A stretch of DNA of 43,067 bases from Helicobacteraceae bacterium (GCA_947498025.1 CANMJR010000024.1:1-43067); one strand, 5' to 3'; shown: positions 18,136 through 26,565, counted from the stretch's first letter. Notes: generated from the sequence alone by a model not told the origin. Program-made: numbers and translations.

Positions 18136-18926
18136 GAACGGGTTGTGAGTCGTTTCATCTCTTTGACGGCGTCCGCCAAACCGCTGAAAACACTTCTGGC
18201 GATAATGCTCTGTCCGATATTCAGCTCGATAATCTCTTCTATCTTCATCATCTCATGCACATTATGATAGTTGAGTCCATGCCCTGCTGCGACTTCCAGC
18301 CCTATCTTTTTTGCATGTTTTGCTGCATTTTTTATATCTTCTATCGATTTTTCAAGTCGCTCTGAGAGTTCATAACGGGGAAGTTCCAGCTCTTTAACGG
18401 AGTGATTTGAGTAAGGCAAAGAGGAGTGTAACATGGCAAAAAGGTTTGCAAAAGTTCCTGTATGAAGCTCCACCATCTCCGCACCCAACTCGCGTGACTT
18501 CTCCATTGCAAGAAGTGTCGGGTCAACAAAAAGTGAAACGGGAATAATAGAATCATGTAACTGCTCAACGCTGTAGCGTATCTCCTCTTCATACCCGAAT
18601 ACATCCAACCCGCCTTCAGTTGTCACTTCCTCTCTTTTTTCGGGAACTAAAGTAGCACGATGCGGACGCAGTTTGCAAACAATATTTAAGATATTAGTAT
18701 TGATTGAACACTCCAAATTTACGGGTACACTCGAATTTTGTATGATATTTTTTGCATCCACATCTTGAATATGGCGTCTGTCTTCTCTCAAATGAATCGT
18801 TATTTGGTCGGCTCCACTGCCACATGCCACAAAAAGAGCCTGCAAAATCTCTGGGTCGTTTACGCGTCTCGCCTCTCTTAGAACCGCTACATGGTCGATA
18901 TTTACACCTAATTTCATCTTGCTCAC
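18132..18926 (-). CDS. pdxJ: Pyridoxine 5'-phosphate synthase
   Basis: A 264-residue TIM-barrel enzyme that condenses 3-amino-2-oxopropyl phosphate with deoxyxylulose phosphate to pyridoxine phosphate. Diagnostic segments are LGVNIDHVAVLREARR, GADQITIHLREDRRHIQD, ATLVPEKREEVTTEGGLD, VAAGHGLNYHNV and ELNIGQSIIARSVF. It overlaps pdxA downstream and the acyltransferase upstream by four bases each. The ATG at 18926 gives MSKMKLGV; the second Met is equally possible. Confidence 0.96.
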   Translation of the reverse strand: MSKMKLGVNIDHVAVLREARRVNDPEILQALFVACGSGADQITIHLREDRRHIQDVDAKNIIQNSSVPVNLECSINTNILNIVCKLRPHRATLVPEKREEVTTEGGLDVFGYEEEIRYSVEQLHDSIIPVSLFVDPTLLAMEKSRELGAEMVELHTGTFANLFAMLHSSLPYSNHSVKELELPRYELSERLEKSIEDIKNAAKHAKKIGLEVAAGHGLNYHNVHEMMKIEEIIELNIGQSIIARSVFSGLADAVKEMKRLTTRS

Positions 18927-19627
18927 TTTTTTGCTCCTTTTGCACTGTTCATAAACTCTCTATACTCATTTTCAAGATTATCGGGATTTATAAAATTTCC
19001 TATATGCACATGCACCACTTTTTTTTCTTCATAAGGGGCATTTTTGAAAATCACTTCTAAGTGTTCTTCTATAAATACAGGTACAACATCAAGGTGATTT
19101 GCCTTGGCTATTTTTGATGCTCCGTTTTGAAACTTTCCAAGTCCTTCGCCGCCATATCGCTCTCCTTCGGGAAAAATATAGATATTGAGAGTATCCACTT
19201 TTGCAAGTGTAAATTTAATTTTTTTAAAAAAACTCAGCAGCCCTTTTCCGCTCTCCAAATCAACGCTAATACAGCCGCTAAACTTGAAAAAGTCGCCGTA
19301 AAAAGCGTTAAAAAGTTCCTCTTTTGCTATCCAAGCCCCCGTTTTATGACTCAGTGAAAATATATGTTCCATGACTATTATGTCAAGCAAAGAGCGATGG
19401 TTTATGGAATAGAGAATTTTATCTTTTTTGGGGAGTTCTCCGATGAGTTTGACTTCTATATTTAAAAATTCTAAGACACTGTTTGAGTATGCCTGACGGT
19501 CATGGGAGAGCTTTGTATATGCCGGTTTTTGTGAGATAAACGGATGAAAAAATGTCTTTTTAAAAATGTTAATATATTTATATCCAAGCTCAATCATGAA
19601 TATATATTTGCCTAATGTTTTTAGCAT
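18923..19627 (-). CDS. PlsC-type lysophospholipid acyltransferase
   Basis: A 234-residue protein of the 1-acyl-glycerol-3-phosphate acyltransferase superfamily. It has the catalytic NHRSLLDI (N-H-x4-D form) near residue 92 and the substrate motif IFPEGER about 65 residues later, with the VPVFI strand typical of block IV. It should transfer an acyl group to a lysophosphatidic acid or related lipid at the inner membrane. It is the first gene of the tightly overlapping plsC-pdxJ-pdxA unit. Length and motifs are normal; whether it is the main PlsC or a paralogue cannot be told here. Confidence 0.85.
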   Translation of the reverse strand: MLKTLGKYIFMIELGYKYINIFKKTFFHPFISQKPAYTKLSHDRQAYSNSVLEFLNIEVKLIGELPKKDKILYSINHRSLLDIIVMEHIFSLSHKTGAWIAKEELFNAFYGDFFKFSGCISVDLESGKGLLSFFKKIKFTLAKVDTLNIYIFPEGERYGGEGLGKFQNGASKIAKANHLDVVPVFIEEHLEVIFKNAPYEEKKVVHVHIGNFINPDNLENEYREFMNSAKGAKK

Positions 19628-19645
19628 AAAACTTCCCCTTTTATC

Positions 19646-19768
19646 TGATGTTACACACTAAAACGAACGCGTCCGTTTTAGTGGCAGGGACAAGATGTCC
19701 CTACAACCCCCTAAAGCTACAAAACGAAGTTTCTTTAGAAAAAACTTTGTTTTTTGAGAATTATAAGG
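19646..19768 (+). repeat. Dispersed intergenic repeat, copy A (123 bp)
   Basis: It begins TGATGTTACACACTAAAACG and contains a 28-bp palindrome at 19656-19683: arms CACTAAAACG and CGTTTTAGTG around a centre AACGCGTC. Then follow GGCAGGGACA, CTACAACCCCCTAAAGCTAC and a variable tail ending TTTTTTGAGAATTATAAGG. The same order occurs at 27179-27326, 30200-30330 and 34287-34389. In this copy the middle reads GGGACAAGATGTCCC, itself palindromic. It lies between ppk2 and the acyltransferase gene. Confidence 0.85.
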
Positions 19769-19833
19769 TGTTTGCGTATTTTTTATATCTAAATTTTTTG
19801 AAAGGGAAAATTATATCTAAAGTTTTATTTTCT

Positions 19834-19870
19834 GATATTAAGCACCAAAACGAACGCGTCCGTTTTAAAG
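19834..19870 (+). repeat. Dispersed repeat, solo left end (copy A2)
   Basis: TGATATTAAGCACC is followed by the same AAAACG..CGTTTT palindrome (19848-19867), and then sequence diverges. Only the first 37 bases of the repeat are present. It ends four bases before the ppk2 stop codon, so the stem may act as the ppk2 terminator. Confidence 0.7.
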
Positions 19871-19873
19871 GTT

Positions 19874-20830
19874 TTACTCTTTATCTTTTTTAGGTGTGTC
19901 TCTCCTTAGAGACATATCCGACTCCATGATTCGTATCTCATCACTCGCATTTATGCGGATAGAATCGCTAGCTTTGAGATGTTTCTCTTTCATTTTATCC
20001 GGATAATCTATATGATTTAATATATGTTTTATGCAGTTAATTCTAGCTTTTTTCTTGTCATCTGAGCGAATGATTATCCAAGGTGCATGGTCTGTGTGAG
20101 ATGCTAAAAGCATAGAATATTTTGCTATGGTATATTTGTCCCAAAGTCCTTGTGATTTTTCATCGACCGGCGAGAGTTTGTATTGCGCTAAAGGATCTTC
20201 TCTTCTTGATTTAAATCTTTTTTCCTGTTCCTCTTTTGAAACTGAAAAATAAAATTTGAAAATCTGTATGCCTGAGTTTATGAGCATTTTCTCAAATTCC
20301 GGAACATCATGTAAAAACTCTTTATGCTCCTCTTGCGTACAAAACCCCATAACAGGCTCAACTCCACCACGGTTGTACCAACTTCTGTCAAAAAGAACTA
20401 TCTCTCCGGCAGATGGCAAATGGTGCGAATATCTTTGAAAATACCACTGTGTTTTTTCAACATCACTAGGCTTGTCAAGTGCCACAACTCTCGCACCGCG
20501 AGGATTAAGGTGTTCATTGATTCTCTTAATTGTTCCACCTTTTCCGGCAGCATCACGACCTTCAAAAATCATCAATATCTTTTGACCTGTATCTTTTACA
20601 TGGTTTTGCATTTTAAGCAGGTCTATTTGAAGTTTTTTCAACTCATTTTCATACTCGATGACATTCTCTTTAACCCAAACAGCAACCCTTTTAGGTCCAC
20701 CTTTTTTATTTCTTTTTTCAAACTCTTCTTTTTGTTTTTTCTCATTCACCCTTCTATCCGGATGCACTATATTTTCAATAACTAAATCTTCTTGCAACTC
20801 ATTATCAATCATATTTCTTTTATGTCCCAT
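19874..20830 (-). CDS. ppk2: Polyphosphate kinase 2
   Basis: A 318-residue PPK2-family enzyme that transfers phosphate between polyphosphate and nucleotides. Motifs: Walker A region IFEGRDAAGKGGTIKRI (residues about 88-104), Walker B-like VLFDRSWYNRGGVEPVMGF, lid module RFKSRREDPLAQYKLSP, and TDHAPWIIIRSDDKKKARIN. The single-domain architecture fits class I PPK2, in which GTP/ATP synthesis from polyP dominates. A charged tail of about 30 residues (repeating S-x-RI) follows the domain. It lies 45 bases after the DUF255 gene and may be cotranscribed with it. Confidence 0.93.
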   Translation of the reverse strand: MGHKRNMIDNELQEDLVIENIVHPDRRVNEKKQKEEFEKRNKKGGPKRVAVWVKENVIEYENELKKLQIDLLKMQNHVKDTGQKILMIFEGRDAAGKGGTIKRINEHLNPRGARVVALDKPSDVEKTQWYFQRYSHHLPSAGEIVLFDRSWYNRGGVEPVMGFCTQEEHKEFLHDVPEFEKMLINSGIQIFKFYFSVSKEEQEKRFKSRREDPLAQYKLSPVDEKSQGLWDKYTIAKYSMLLASHTDHAPWIIIRSDDKKKARINCIKHILNHIDYPDKMKEKHLKASDSIRINASDEIRIMESDMSLRRDTPKKDKE

Positions 20831-20875
20831 CTTTCACTCCAATAATTATATTCGTTGATTATAAGACAAGCAATA

Positions 20876-22810
20876 TTAAAAACTGATTTTTATAAGCTCG
20901 TTCAATCTGCTTACATCCTCAGTGGTAGCAAAACAGCTTTTCTCCCCACACAATAGGAATTTTTCATCTCCCGTGAGCTTAAACTGAATAAAAGGATACT
21001 CTAAACCGACTAACCCATAGGAGTTGAATTTAAAATTCTCTTCATTCGATTTTATAACTCTGTCTCCCTTTAAATATCTCAGCATTTGAACTAGCATGTA
21101 TGGAGAGTAGATAGGTTTTCTGCCCAGTTCATAGGAGTTGTATTCCAGCGTTTTAAAGGCAAAGTGAGTATATTTTTCATCTTCAAGAAGCGTGCCCAAA
21201 GAGAGAAGAACATCCACCATAATGCTTACGGAACTCGTATAGGTATTGTCTGATATCTCGGCTTTTGTAACAAACTCACCGTTACTGAAATTCCACTCAC
21301 CTTTATTGTAAAACTCCTCCAAAGCCTTGTTTGTAAATCTCTGTGCATCTATAAGATAGAGCTCATTCTGGGTGAATTTATATGCCGTAATTTGAGCCTG
21401 TGCAAGAAAAGCGTAATCTTCCAAGAAAGCCGCAATCTTAGGTTTTTTATGAATAAGCGTTGTGTGATAGAGCGTGCCGTCAATATACATGCACTCCATT
21501 AATGCGTCAAGGGATTTTACGGCTGTCAGATTGTATTTATTATCAATCGCACCAAGAGTAAAGAGCGATTTTATCATCATAGAAGACCATGAAGTTTGAA
21601 TTTTTTTGTCAATAAAAGGATACTCTCTTTTTTTTCTTATATTTTGAAGTATTTTCTTTACATCTTCAAAATAGGCAGGTTTGTCTGCACCCTCCTGATG
21701 AATAATATTTTTTCCCTCAAAGTTTCCGCCAAGTGTGACATCTATTTCACTCAATATTTCGTTGACATGTTCATACCCGTTCTCTATCAAAGCATGGCTA
21801 ACTTCGCTGTAACTATACAAAAAGTAGGTTCCCTCTTCACCCTCTCCGTCGGCGTCACTGGCTGAGTAAAAGAGATTATCTTCGCTCATAAAATTTTGCC
21901 AAAAATCTGCAATCTCTTTAGCTGTTTCTAAAAAATTCTCCTCTTTGTAGGTCAAATATGCCTGTGTATAAAGCTCACACAAAAGGGCATTATCATAAAG
22001 CATCTTCTCAAAGTGAGGAACTTTCCACATGCTATCTACCGAATATCTGCAGAATCCCCCATCAACGAGGTCGTACATGCCGCCTTTTTTCATGGATTTC
22101 AGTGTGTGAAGAACCATCGCTTTCGCCGCTTTATCATCATAAAGTCTGTCTATAGTTAGGAGTGCATTCAGAGTTGAGGCATGTGGAAATTTCGGTGCGG
22201 CAGAAAAACCTCCATAAGAGACCTCATAATTATTTTTTGCCTGAAGCATAAAGTTTTTCACAATATCTTCTTTTAAAACCGTCGCCTCTTTTGGATGTTC
22301 TTTGTGCTTTAAAAACTTCTCAATCTCATCGGCATTTTCAAATAATTTTGCATCGTTCTCACCAACTTTTTGAGCGATCAGTTTTGTAATCTCTTTAAAA
22401 CCCATTCCCTCGATGCTCCCCTGCTTTGATTCAGGCGGAATATAAGTTCCGGCAAAAAAAGGTTTGTTCTGAGGAGTACAAAAGATAGAAGTCGGCCATC
22501 CACCGGCACGACGATTAAGCAGCATATGCACCTCTTGATAATGTTTGTCTATGTCGGGTCGTTCTTCGCGGTCAACCTTGATGCAGACAAAATTCTCATT
22601 TAAAATATCTGCGCACTCCTCATTTTCAAAAACACTCTCTTCCATCACATGACACCAGTGACAAGAGCTGTAACCAATGCTTATAAAGATGGGTTTATTT
22701 TCATCTTTAGCTTTGGCAAAGGCTTCTTCGCCCCAAGGATACCAATCAACAGGATTATTTTTGTGTTGCTGTAAATAGGGTGAATCTTCTGTGGCTAATC
22801 TGTTTGACAT
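20876..22810 (-). CDS. Thioredoxin-domain protein of the DUF255/YyaL (SPATA20-like) family
   Basis: A 644-residue protein with an N-terminal thioredoxin-like DUF255 domain (1-165): [20 protein letters not shown], the redox motif [11 protein letters not shown] (C-x2-C), [24 protein letters not shown]. It is followed by an alpha/alpha-toroid domain like those of six-hairpin glycosidases ([38 protein letters not shown]). The family is widespread from bacteria to mammals; its biochemical role is not settled. Length is near the family norm of 650-700. Confidence 0.92.
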   Translation of the reverse strand: MSNRLATEDSPYLQQHKNNPVDWYPWGEEAFAKAKDENKPIFISIGYSSCHWCHVMEESVFENEECADILNENFVCIKVDREERPDIDKHYQEVHMLLNRRAGGWPTSIFCTPQNKPFFAGTYIPPESKQGSIEGMGFKEITKLIAQKVGENDAKLFENADEIEKFLKHKEHPKEATVLKEDIVKNFMLQAKNNYEVSYGGFSAAPKFPHASTLNALLTIDRLYDDKAAKAMVLHTLKSMKKGGMYDLVDGGFCRYSVDSMWKVPHFEKMLYDNALLCELYTQAYLTYKEENFLETAKEIADFWQNFMSEDNLFYSASDADGEGEEGTYFLYSYSEVSHALIENGYEHVNEILSEIDVTLGGNFEGKNIIHQEGADKPAYFEDVKKILQNIRKKREYPFIDKKIQTSWSSMMIKSLFTLGAIDNKYNLTAVKSLDALMECMYIDGTLYHTTLIHKKPKIAAFLEDYAFLAQAQITAYKFTQNELYLIDAQRFTNKALEEFYNKGEWNFSNGEFVTKAEISDNTYTSSVSIMVDVLLSLGTLLEDEKYTHFAFKTLEYNSYELGRKPIYSPYMLVQMLRYLKGDRVIKSNEENFKFNSYGLVGLEYPFIQFKLTGDEKFLLCGEKSCFATTEDVSRLNELIKISF

Positions 22811-22972
22811 AATAATTTCTCGATTTTAAATTTTATGTAGAGTATGAAAATATTGATGATGTTTTGCTTAAAGAAAAAAGTAGATATTTATTTTTAAATG
22901 CTACTGTTTATAAATGAATGAAAAATTTATAGTGAAATAAGAGAGTTTTTTTGGACTTAAAGTAGATATTTT

Positions 22973-23011
22973 AAGCTAAAAAATGAGTTTTCAAACCCAA
23001 ATTTTTAGCTT
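22973..23011. other. Inverted repeat in the gap before the DUF255 gene
   Basis: AAGCTAAAAA (22973-22982) and TTTTTAGCTT (23002-23011) are perfect complements around a 19-base loop. It lies 3' of the small basic gene (minus strand) and upstream of the DUF255 gene; it may end the former's message. Otherwise 22811-23044 holds nothing recognisable. Confidence 0.35.
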
Positions 23012-23044
23012 GAAGAGAGAGCTTGAAATACCTATTCCAGAATT

Positions 23045-23146
23045 TCAACCCTGAGCTTTTTTCGTTTTTTTATCGCTACGTTTTTCTTTCAAAGTTTTTG
23101 TCGGTGATTTCTTAACCGTTTTTTTTGCATCTTGACCTTTTGCCAT
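23045..23146 (-). CDS. 33-residue lysine-rich protein
   Basis: A minus-strand frame of 33 codons starts at an ATG preceded by a strong AAGGAG-type site (AAAAAAGGAGATATT). The product begins MAKGQDAKKTVKK and continues with SPTKTLKEKRSDKK: 14 lysines, no aromatic residues, predicted disordered. Very short proteins with the same MAKGQD-start and a K-rich tail are annotated as hypothetical in many proteobacteria, as I recall; that is memory, not a search. It may be a nucleic-acid- or ribosome-associated peptide. The excellent ribosome binding site is the main sequence evidence that it is translated. Confidence 0.65.
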   Translation of the reverse strand: MAKGQDAKKTVKKSPTKTLKEKRSDKKTKKAQG

Positions 23147-23235
23147 AATATCTCCTTTTTTTGGATTTGTGAATCATGTACTCTTCCGCACCATTGTATA
23201 TCACTTATACTTAAAATGGTTCTTTCTGTACTATT

Positions 23236-23293
23236 TGACAAAGATGTATATATGTAGTAGAATGTATGTACAAAAACACACAAGGATGTACGC
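23236..23293 (+). promoter_or_regulatory. Putative operator region of the second toxin-antitoxin pair
   Basis: GATGTATATATG, AATGTATGTAC and GGATGTACG occur close together before the antitoxin start, that is, several copies of an ATGTA core. Ribbon-helix-helix antitoxins bind such short direct repeats. The copies are imperfect, so this is tentative. Confidence 0.35.
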
Positions 23294-23521
23294 TTGAAAA
23301 AAGCAATTAACATTAGACTTGAAGAATCACTCCTAAATGATTTAGATGCTTATGCTCTTGAGCTCGACAGAAGCAGAACATATCTTATAGAAAAAGCAGT
23401 ATCTACCTACTTTGATACACTTGATGAAATAATTTCAGATAAAAGAATCGATGAACTTAAGAAGGGGAGCATTGAAGTTTTTTCGCTTGAACAAGTTGCC
23501 CGTGAGCTTGGCTTAAAATAG
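23294..23521 (+). CDS. Ribbon-helix-helix antitoxin
   Basis: A 75-residue protein with the RHH/CopG pattern: basic strand KKAINIRLEESLLNDLDAYA, then helices with LDRSRTYLIEKAVSTYF. It should bind DNA as a dimer and neutralise the RelE-like toxin encoded two bases downstream. The only workable start is TTG at 23294, with AAGG eight to nine bases upstream; the nearby ATG is out of frame and stops after three codons. The C-terminal KKGSIEVFSLEQVARELGL segment probably contacts the toxin. Confidence 0.82.
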   Translation: MKKAINIRLEESLLNDLDAYALELDRSRTYLIEKAVSTYFDTLDEIISDKRIDELKKGSIEVFSLEQVARELGLK

Positions 23522-23522
23522 T

Positions 23523-23774
23523 ATGTTTAAAGTAATTATCCAAAAATATGTTCTCAAAGAGTTACAAAAAATCGATAAGGAAAATCAGCAATTCATTTTT
23601 AACAAAATAAAAGATTTGGAAGCAGGTGATTTTACAGGTGATAAAGCTCTAAAAGGTACGCATCAAGGAAAGTTCCGAAAAAGAGCCGGTAACAATAAAA
23701 TAGTATATTTAAAGGAAAATGATATTTTGCTTATAACGCTTATCAGGATTGCTCACAGAAAGGAAATATATTGA
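23523..23774 (+). CDS. RelE/ParE-family toxin
   Basis: An 83-residue RelE-superfamily protein: VIIQKYVLKELQKIDKENQQFIFNKI, LKGTHQGKFRKRAGNNKIVYLKEND and ILLITLIRIAHRKEIY at the end. The C-terminal H-R-K-E-(I/V)-Y is the conserved end of this group and contains residues that in RelE relatives take part in mRNA cleavage. The start lies one base after the antitoxin stop, so they form a typical module. It is unrelated in detail to the toxin at 2536. Confidence 0.85.
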   Translation: MFKVIIQKYVLKELQKIDKENQQFIFNKIKDLEAGDFTGDKALKGTHQGKFRKRAGNNKIVYLKENDILLITLIRIAHRKEIY

Positions 23775-23793
23775 TTTTACGAGGACAAAAACA

Positions 23794-24540
23794 ATGAAAG
23801 AATACCTAACATTCACATATTCCTTAGTCGGCTATACACTCTCTATTATCACTTTAAGTTTTTTGATTTTATGGGTTTATCCATGGGGGTTTATGCCATT
23901 TCATATTGATACTTCTATGATGAGTATAAATGCAAATCCTATTTTGATAAACATAGGTCTGTTACTGTTTTTTGGCTTGCAGCACTCCCTGATGGCGAGG
24001 AGTTTTTTCAAAGATGGGTTGCTAAAAAATATCTCAAGTGCACTGAAATCTGCTACTTATTCTGTTGCTTCGTCCATCTGTCTGGTAATGATATTTTATT
24101 TTTGGCAGCCGATAGAGGGTTATCTTTGGAATTTTCAATCTGACATGATGTTTTGGAGTATTACAATGCTCTACATCATCGGGTGGCTAAGTGCATTTGT
24201 TGCTACTTTTATTATAGACCATTTTGAACTTTTTGGCTTGCATCAGGGGTATAGAGTTTTAAAAAATATTCCTGAACCGGAAGTAAAATTTCAGGTAAGA
24301 TTTTTTTATAAATATATAAGACACCCTATTCAGGCGGGAACGCTTATCGGATTATGGGCAACACCGTCTATGAGTTATGGTCATTTACTCTTAAGTGTCG
24401 GTATTACTATTTATGTTTTTATAGGTCTCTATTATGAAGAGAAAAGCCTGATAAAAACTTTCGGTGAAGAGTACAAAGAGTATATCAAAACCACTCCAAA
24501 GTTGGTTCCGTTTACATTAACAGCCGGCCATCAGTCATGA
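23794..24540 (+). CDS. MddA/NnrU-like integral membrane methyltransferase (ICMT superfamily)
   Basis: A 248-residue membrane protein with about six hydrophobic segments. It resembles methanethiol S-methyltransferase MddA: LLFFGLQHSLMAR, FYFWQPIEGYLWNF, IDHFELFGLHQGYR, FYKYIRHPIQAGTLIGLWATPSMSYGHLLLS and LYYEEKSLIKTFGEEYKEY, the R-H-P and E-E residues being the AdoMet-site marks of the isoprenylcysteine methyltransferase superfamily. MddA makes dimethyl sulfide from methanethiol; other family members (NnrU, generic ICMT-like) have other or unknown substrates, so the substrate is not assured. The start at 23794 has GAGG about ten bases upstream; 15 upstream in-frame codons overlap the toxin gene and are not needed. 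Its 3' end overlaps the convergent gene by 29 bases. Confidence 0.75.
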   Translation: MKEYLTFTYSLVGYTLSIITLSFLILWVYPWGFMPFHIDTSMMSINANPILINIGLLLFFGLQHSLMARSFFKDGLLKNISSALKSATYSVASSICLVMIFYFWQPIEGYLWNFQSDMMFWSITMLYIIGWLSAFVATFIIDHFELFGLHQGYRVLKNIPEPEVKFQVRFFYKYIRHPIQAGTLIGLWATPSMSYGHLLLSVGITIYVFIGLYYEEKSLIKTFGEEYKEYIKTTPKLVPFTLTAGHQS

Positions 24541-25390
24541 TTATGGAACCCTTATGTTGTTTTTTTGCTTTACTATTTTGAATTTTCAGTGATGCTAGAA
24601 TATTATTGAGCGTATCCGATTCAGAAACTTCGACCATACTAATCGTTGCACTCAGGTTAGAATTAGATGCAAACGGCACTTTCTCAAGATTCTCTTTAAT
24701 TGTTGTTGCAATTTTGTTCAAATCTTCACTGACGATTTGAGGAAATAAAATAATAAATATATCTCCTTCCCATCGTGACAATATATCTTTATCTCTAATG
24801 CAGCGTTTAAATACCATACTGCATTTTTTTAAAGCAGTTTCTGATTCAGGTATGCCATACGATTTTGCAAAATTATTAAAGTTGTCAATATCTATATACA
24901 TTAATGAGAAAACACCCCTGTTCTCATTTGCAAGTTTTTGCAGTTTTGCATTTATAATAGATGTCATGTGCATTTTATTTGAGGTCTTTGTTAATGTGTC
25001 TGTCGAAAGAATTTCAGCCAGTTTTGACATTTTTTCTTGAAGTTTATTTTGCAATGCAATAGTATTAATCTCCTTTTCAATTCTTGCGAAAAGTTCTACT
25101 GGGATAAATGGTTTAGTTATGTAATCAGAAGCACCAAGTTTAAAGAGTTTTTCAATAGCTTCGGGTTTTGTTAAAGATGTATGAAAAATAACCGGAATAT
25201 TTGCTGTTTCTTTATCAGCTTTTAATAGTTTAATAGTTTCATAACCATCCATTACAGGCATTTCAACATCAAGGATTATAAGTGATGGTTTATTATTATT
25301 TATCCAAGCTATTGCATCTTTTCCATTGAATGAAAAAGTAACGTTATAGCCTTTTTCTTCTAAAGCAGATGAAAGAGTAGCAATCATCAC
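24512..25390 (-). CDS. Response regulator with degenerate GGDEF domain; start unclear
   Basis: A REC domain followed by a GGDEF-like domain. From the ATG at 25390 the product has 292 residues, but this leaves out the first strand and acidic pair of the REC domain. In-frame codons for NIHLVDDSKV lie just upstream (25391-25420), and the frame stays open to a TAA at 25508-25510 without any ATG, GTG or TTG apart from the GTG at 25391-25393. Either initiation is at a rare codon (for example the ATT at 25415-25417) or the start has been lost. The phospho-acceptor Asp is in LIILDVEMPVMDG and the Lys in ITKPF. The cyclase motif reads RWEGDIF instead of GG(D/E)EF, so it is probably inactive. The neighbouring upstream gene is frameshifted. 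Confidence 0.6.
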   Translation of the reverse strand: MMIATLSSALEEKGYNVTFSFNGKDAIAWINNNKPSLIILDVEMPVMDGYETIKLLKADKETANIPVIFHTSLTKPEAIEKLFKLGASDYITKPFIPVELFARIEKEINTIALQNKLQEKMSKLAEILSTDTLTKTSNKMHMTSIINAKLQKLANENRGVFSLMYIDIDNFNNFAKSYGIPESETALKKCSMVFKRCIRDKDILSRWEGDIFIILFPQIVSEDLNKIATTIKENLEKVPFASNSNLSATISMVEVSESDTLNNILASLKIQNSKAKKQHKGSIIMTDGRLLM

Positions 25391-25489
25391 CTTGCTATCA
25401 TCAACTAAATGAATATTGTATTGGCCATAATCATATTTTAAATCTATTTTAAATGAGTCTATAATTTGTCCTTTATGAGATTTATCTTC

Positions 25490-25517
25490 TTTAAATATTC
25501 TATCATTTTAAATATTC
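25490..25517. repeat. Short direct repeat before the response regulator
   Basis: TTTAAATATTC occurs at 25490-25500 and 25507-25517, separated by six bases. It lies between the frameshifted gene and the response regulator. It may be a regulatory site or chance in AT-rich sequence. Confidence 0.3.
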
Positions 25518-25535
25518 ATCTCAAATTAGGATTAA

Positions 25536-26190
25536 TCAAAATGACTCCATCTCATTATCTTTTTGAGCATAATTACCGCTAATCATTTCCATCTGTAGTA
25601 TGCTGCTAAATATTGAATTATCTAAATAGTGAATGTCCTTAGCACTTTTTGTAATAAATATCTCATGTTTCCAGTTTATTAAATCACTCAAAATTGAATT
25701 TATTATCTCATTATATTTTTTAGCTTGTTTATCTGTGATATTATCAACATCTATTTGACTCAACATAGTTTTAAAGTAAAGTATATAAGAATAAAGCTCT
25801 TTGAAATCTATTATTTGATGGAGCACTGACATGTATAAATTTAACAGTTTTTGAATTTCATCTATTAATTCAGTAGTTATCCCCTTCTGTTGTAGAAAAC
25901 CGTGCATCAAAATCTTGTTCAAAATCATTCAGATTATCCATCAAGTTGCTATCAATAATTTCCATCTCCAAAAAATTTTCAGCACTTATTTTATTTGTAT
26001 AAAAATCTTCATGTTTAATTATACGTACTTTTGCTCTAGGTCGTAATGTAGGATAATGAATATAGATATACTCTCGAATGACACCTTTTAAATTATTATC
26101 AAGAATATCGTTGATTTCATTAAACAGTATCTCATTTGATGAAGATACGGCTCTTTTATTTAAAATGTTTTTCAGATTAACACATATCAT
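25536..26190 (-). pseudogene. Frameshifted gene of unknown function
   Basis: Two overlapping minus-strand frames (25870-26190, 106 codons; 25536-25928, 130 codons) read best as one protein of about 210 residues. The first ends ...RFSTTEGDNY-stop, and the second frame continues sensibly with TELIDEIQKLLNLYMSVLHQ right after that point, so a +1 step (loss of two bases, or gain of one) near 25870 would join them. The joined product is helical with a C-terminal HEIFITKSAKDIHYLDNSIF segment. I do not know its family with confidence; similar HYLD-x-S segments occur in small proteins encoded near response regulators in this phylum, from memory. Placed between tatA and the response regulator. Confidence 0.5.
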
Positions 26191-26239
26191 GTAAACATCA
26201 TCAATCTGTAAATTTAATTTATGAAATAGGGGGAACTAA

Positions 26240-26260
26240 AAGCAGCACAAACTCCTGCTT
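26240..26260 (-). terminator. Hairpin after the tatA remnant
   Basis: AAGCAG (26240-26245) pairs with CTGCTT (26255-26260) around a nine-base loop. On the minus strand it is followed by TTAGTT, on the plus strand by ATTTTTAG, so it could work in either direction. It lies downstream of the minus-strand tatA and before the frameshifted gene. Confidence 0.4.
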
Positions 26261-26349
26261 ATTTTTAGTATTCATTTGACCATTAGAGAAGGATATCTTT
26301 ATATCCTCCATTATCTTTTGTATATGTAATTATGTTTGTGTAGTAGTTC

Positions 26350-26565
26350 TTATGTGTGTTGCAGATACAACTTCTGCGCATGCGCTTCAATTTTTTTTGA
26401 TGTGTCAGAATGAGCAGTTTCAACTGAATCTTCTTGCATCTCTTTTTTAAAATTTTTGATACCTTGACCAATACCTTTAGCTAGTTCCGGTATTTTCTTT
26501 GAACCAAACAATAAAACGACAACGCCTCAAATTACTACTAACTCCATTCCACTAGGTATAGCCAT
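26350..26565 (-). pseudogene. tatA/E-like twin-arginine translocase subunit with an internal TGA
   Basis: From an ATG at 26565 the frame reads MAIPSGMELVVI, then TGA (26527-26529), then [20 protein letters not shown] and [13 protein letters not shown], ending at TAA 26350-26352. This is an otherwise normal 71-residue TatA: N-terminal membrane helix, [12 protein letters not shown] hinge, amphipathic helix, acidic tail. The TGA sits in the membrane helix where relatives have a small residue, usually Gly or Ala; a single G-to-T change of GGA would create it. Reading from an internal start would lack the helix. It is either a nonsense-inactivated second tatA copy or a sequence error. Campylobacterota usually keep a main tatA elsewhere. 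Confidence 0.75.

Noticed and set aside
25490-25517. TTTAAATATTC direct repeats as a definite regulator site
   Set aside because: Very AT-rich and short; kept only as a low-confidence feature.
26283-26471. Minus-strand 62-codon Lys/Cys-rich frame
   Set aside because: It is an out-of-frame reading of the tatA C-terminal half.
26527-26529. TGA in tatA as recoding to glycine or tryptophan
   Set aside because: All other genes in the window use TGA as a stop, several in overlapping ATGA pairs; nonsense mutation or error is simpler.
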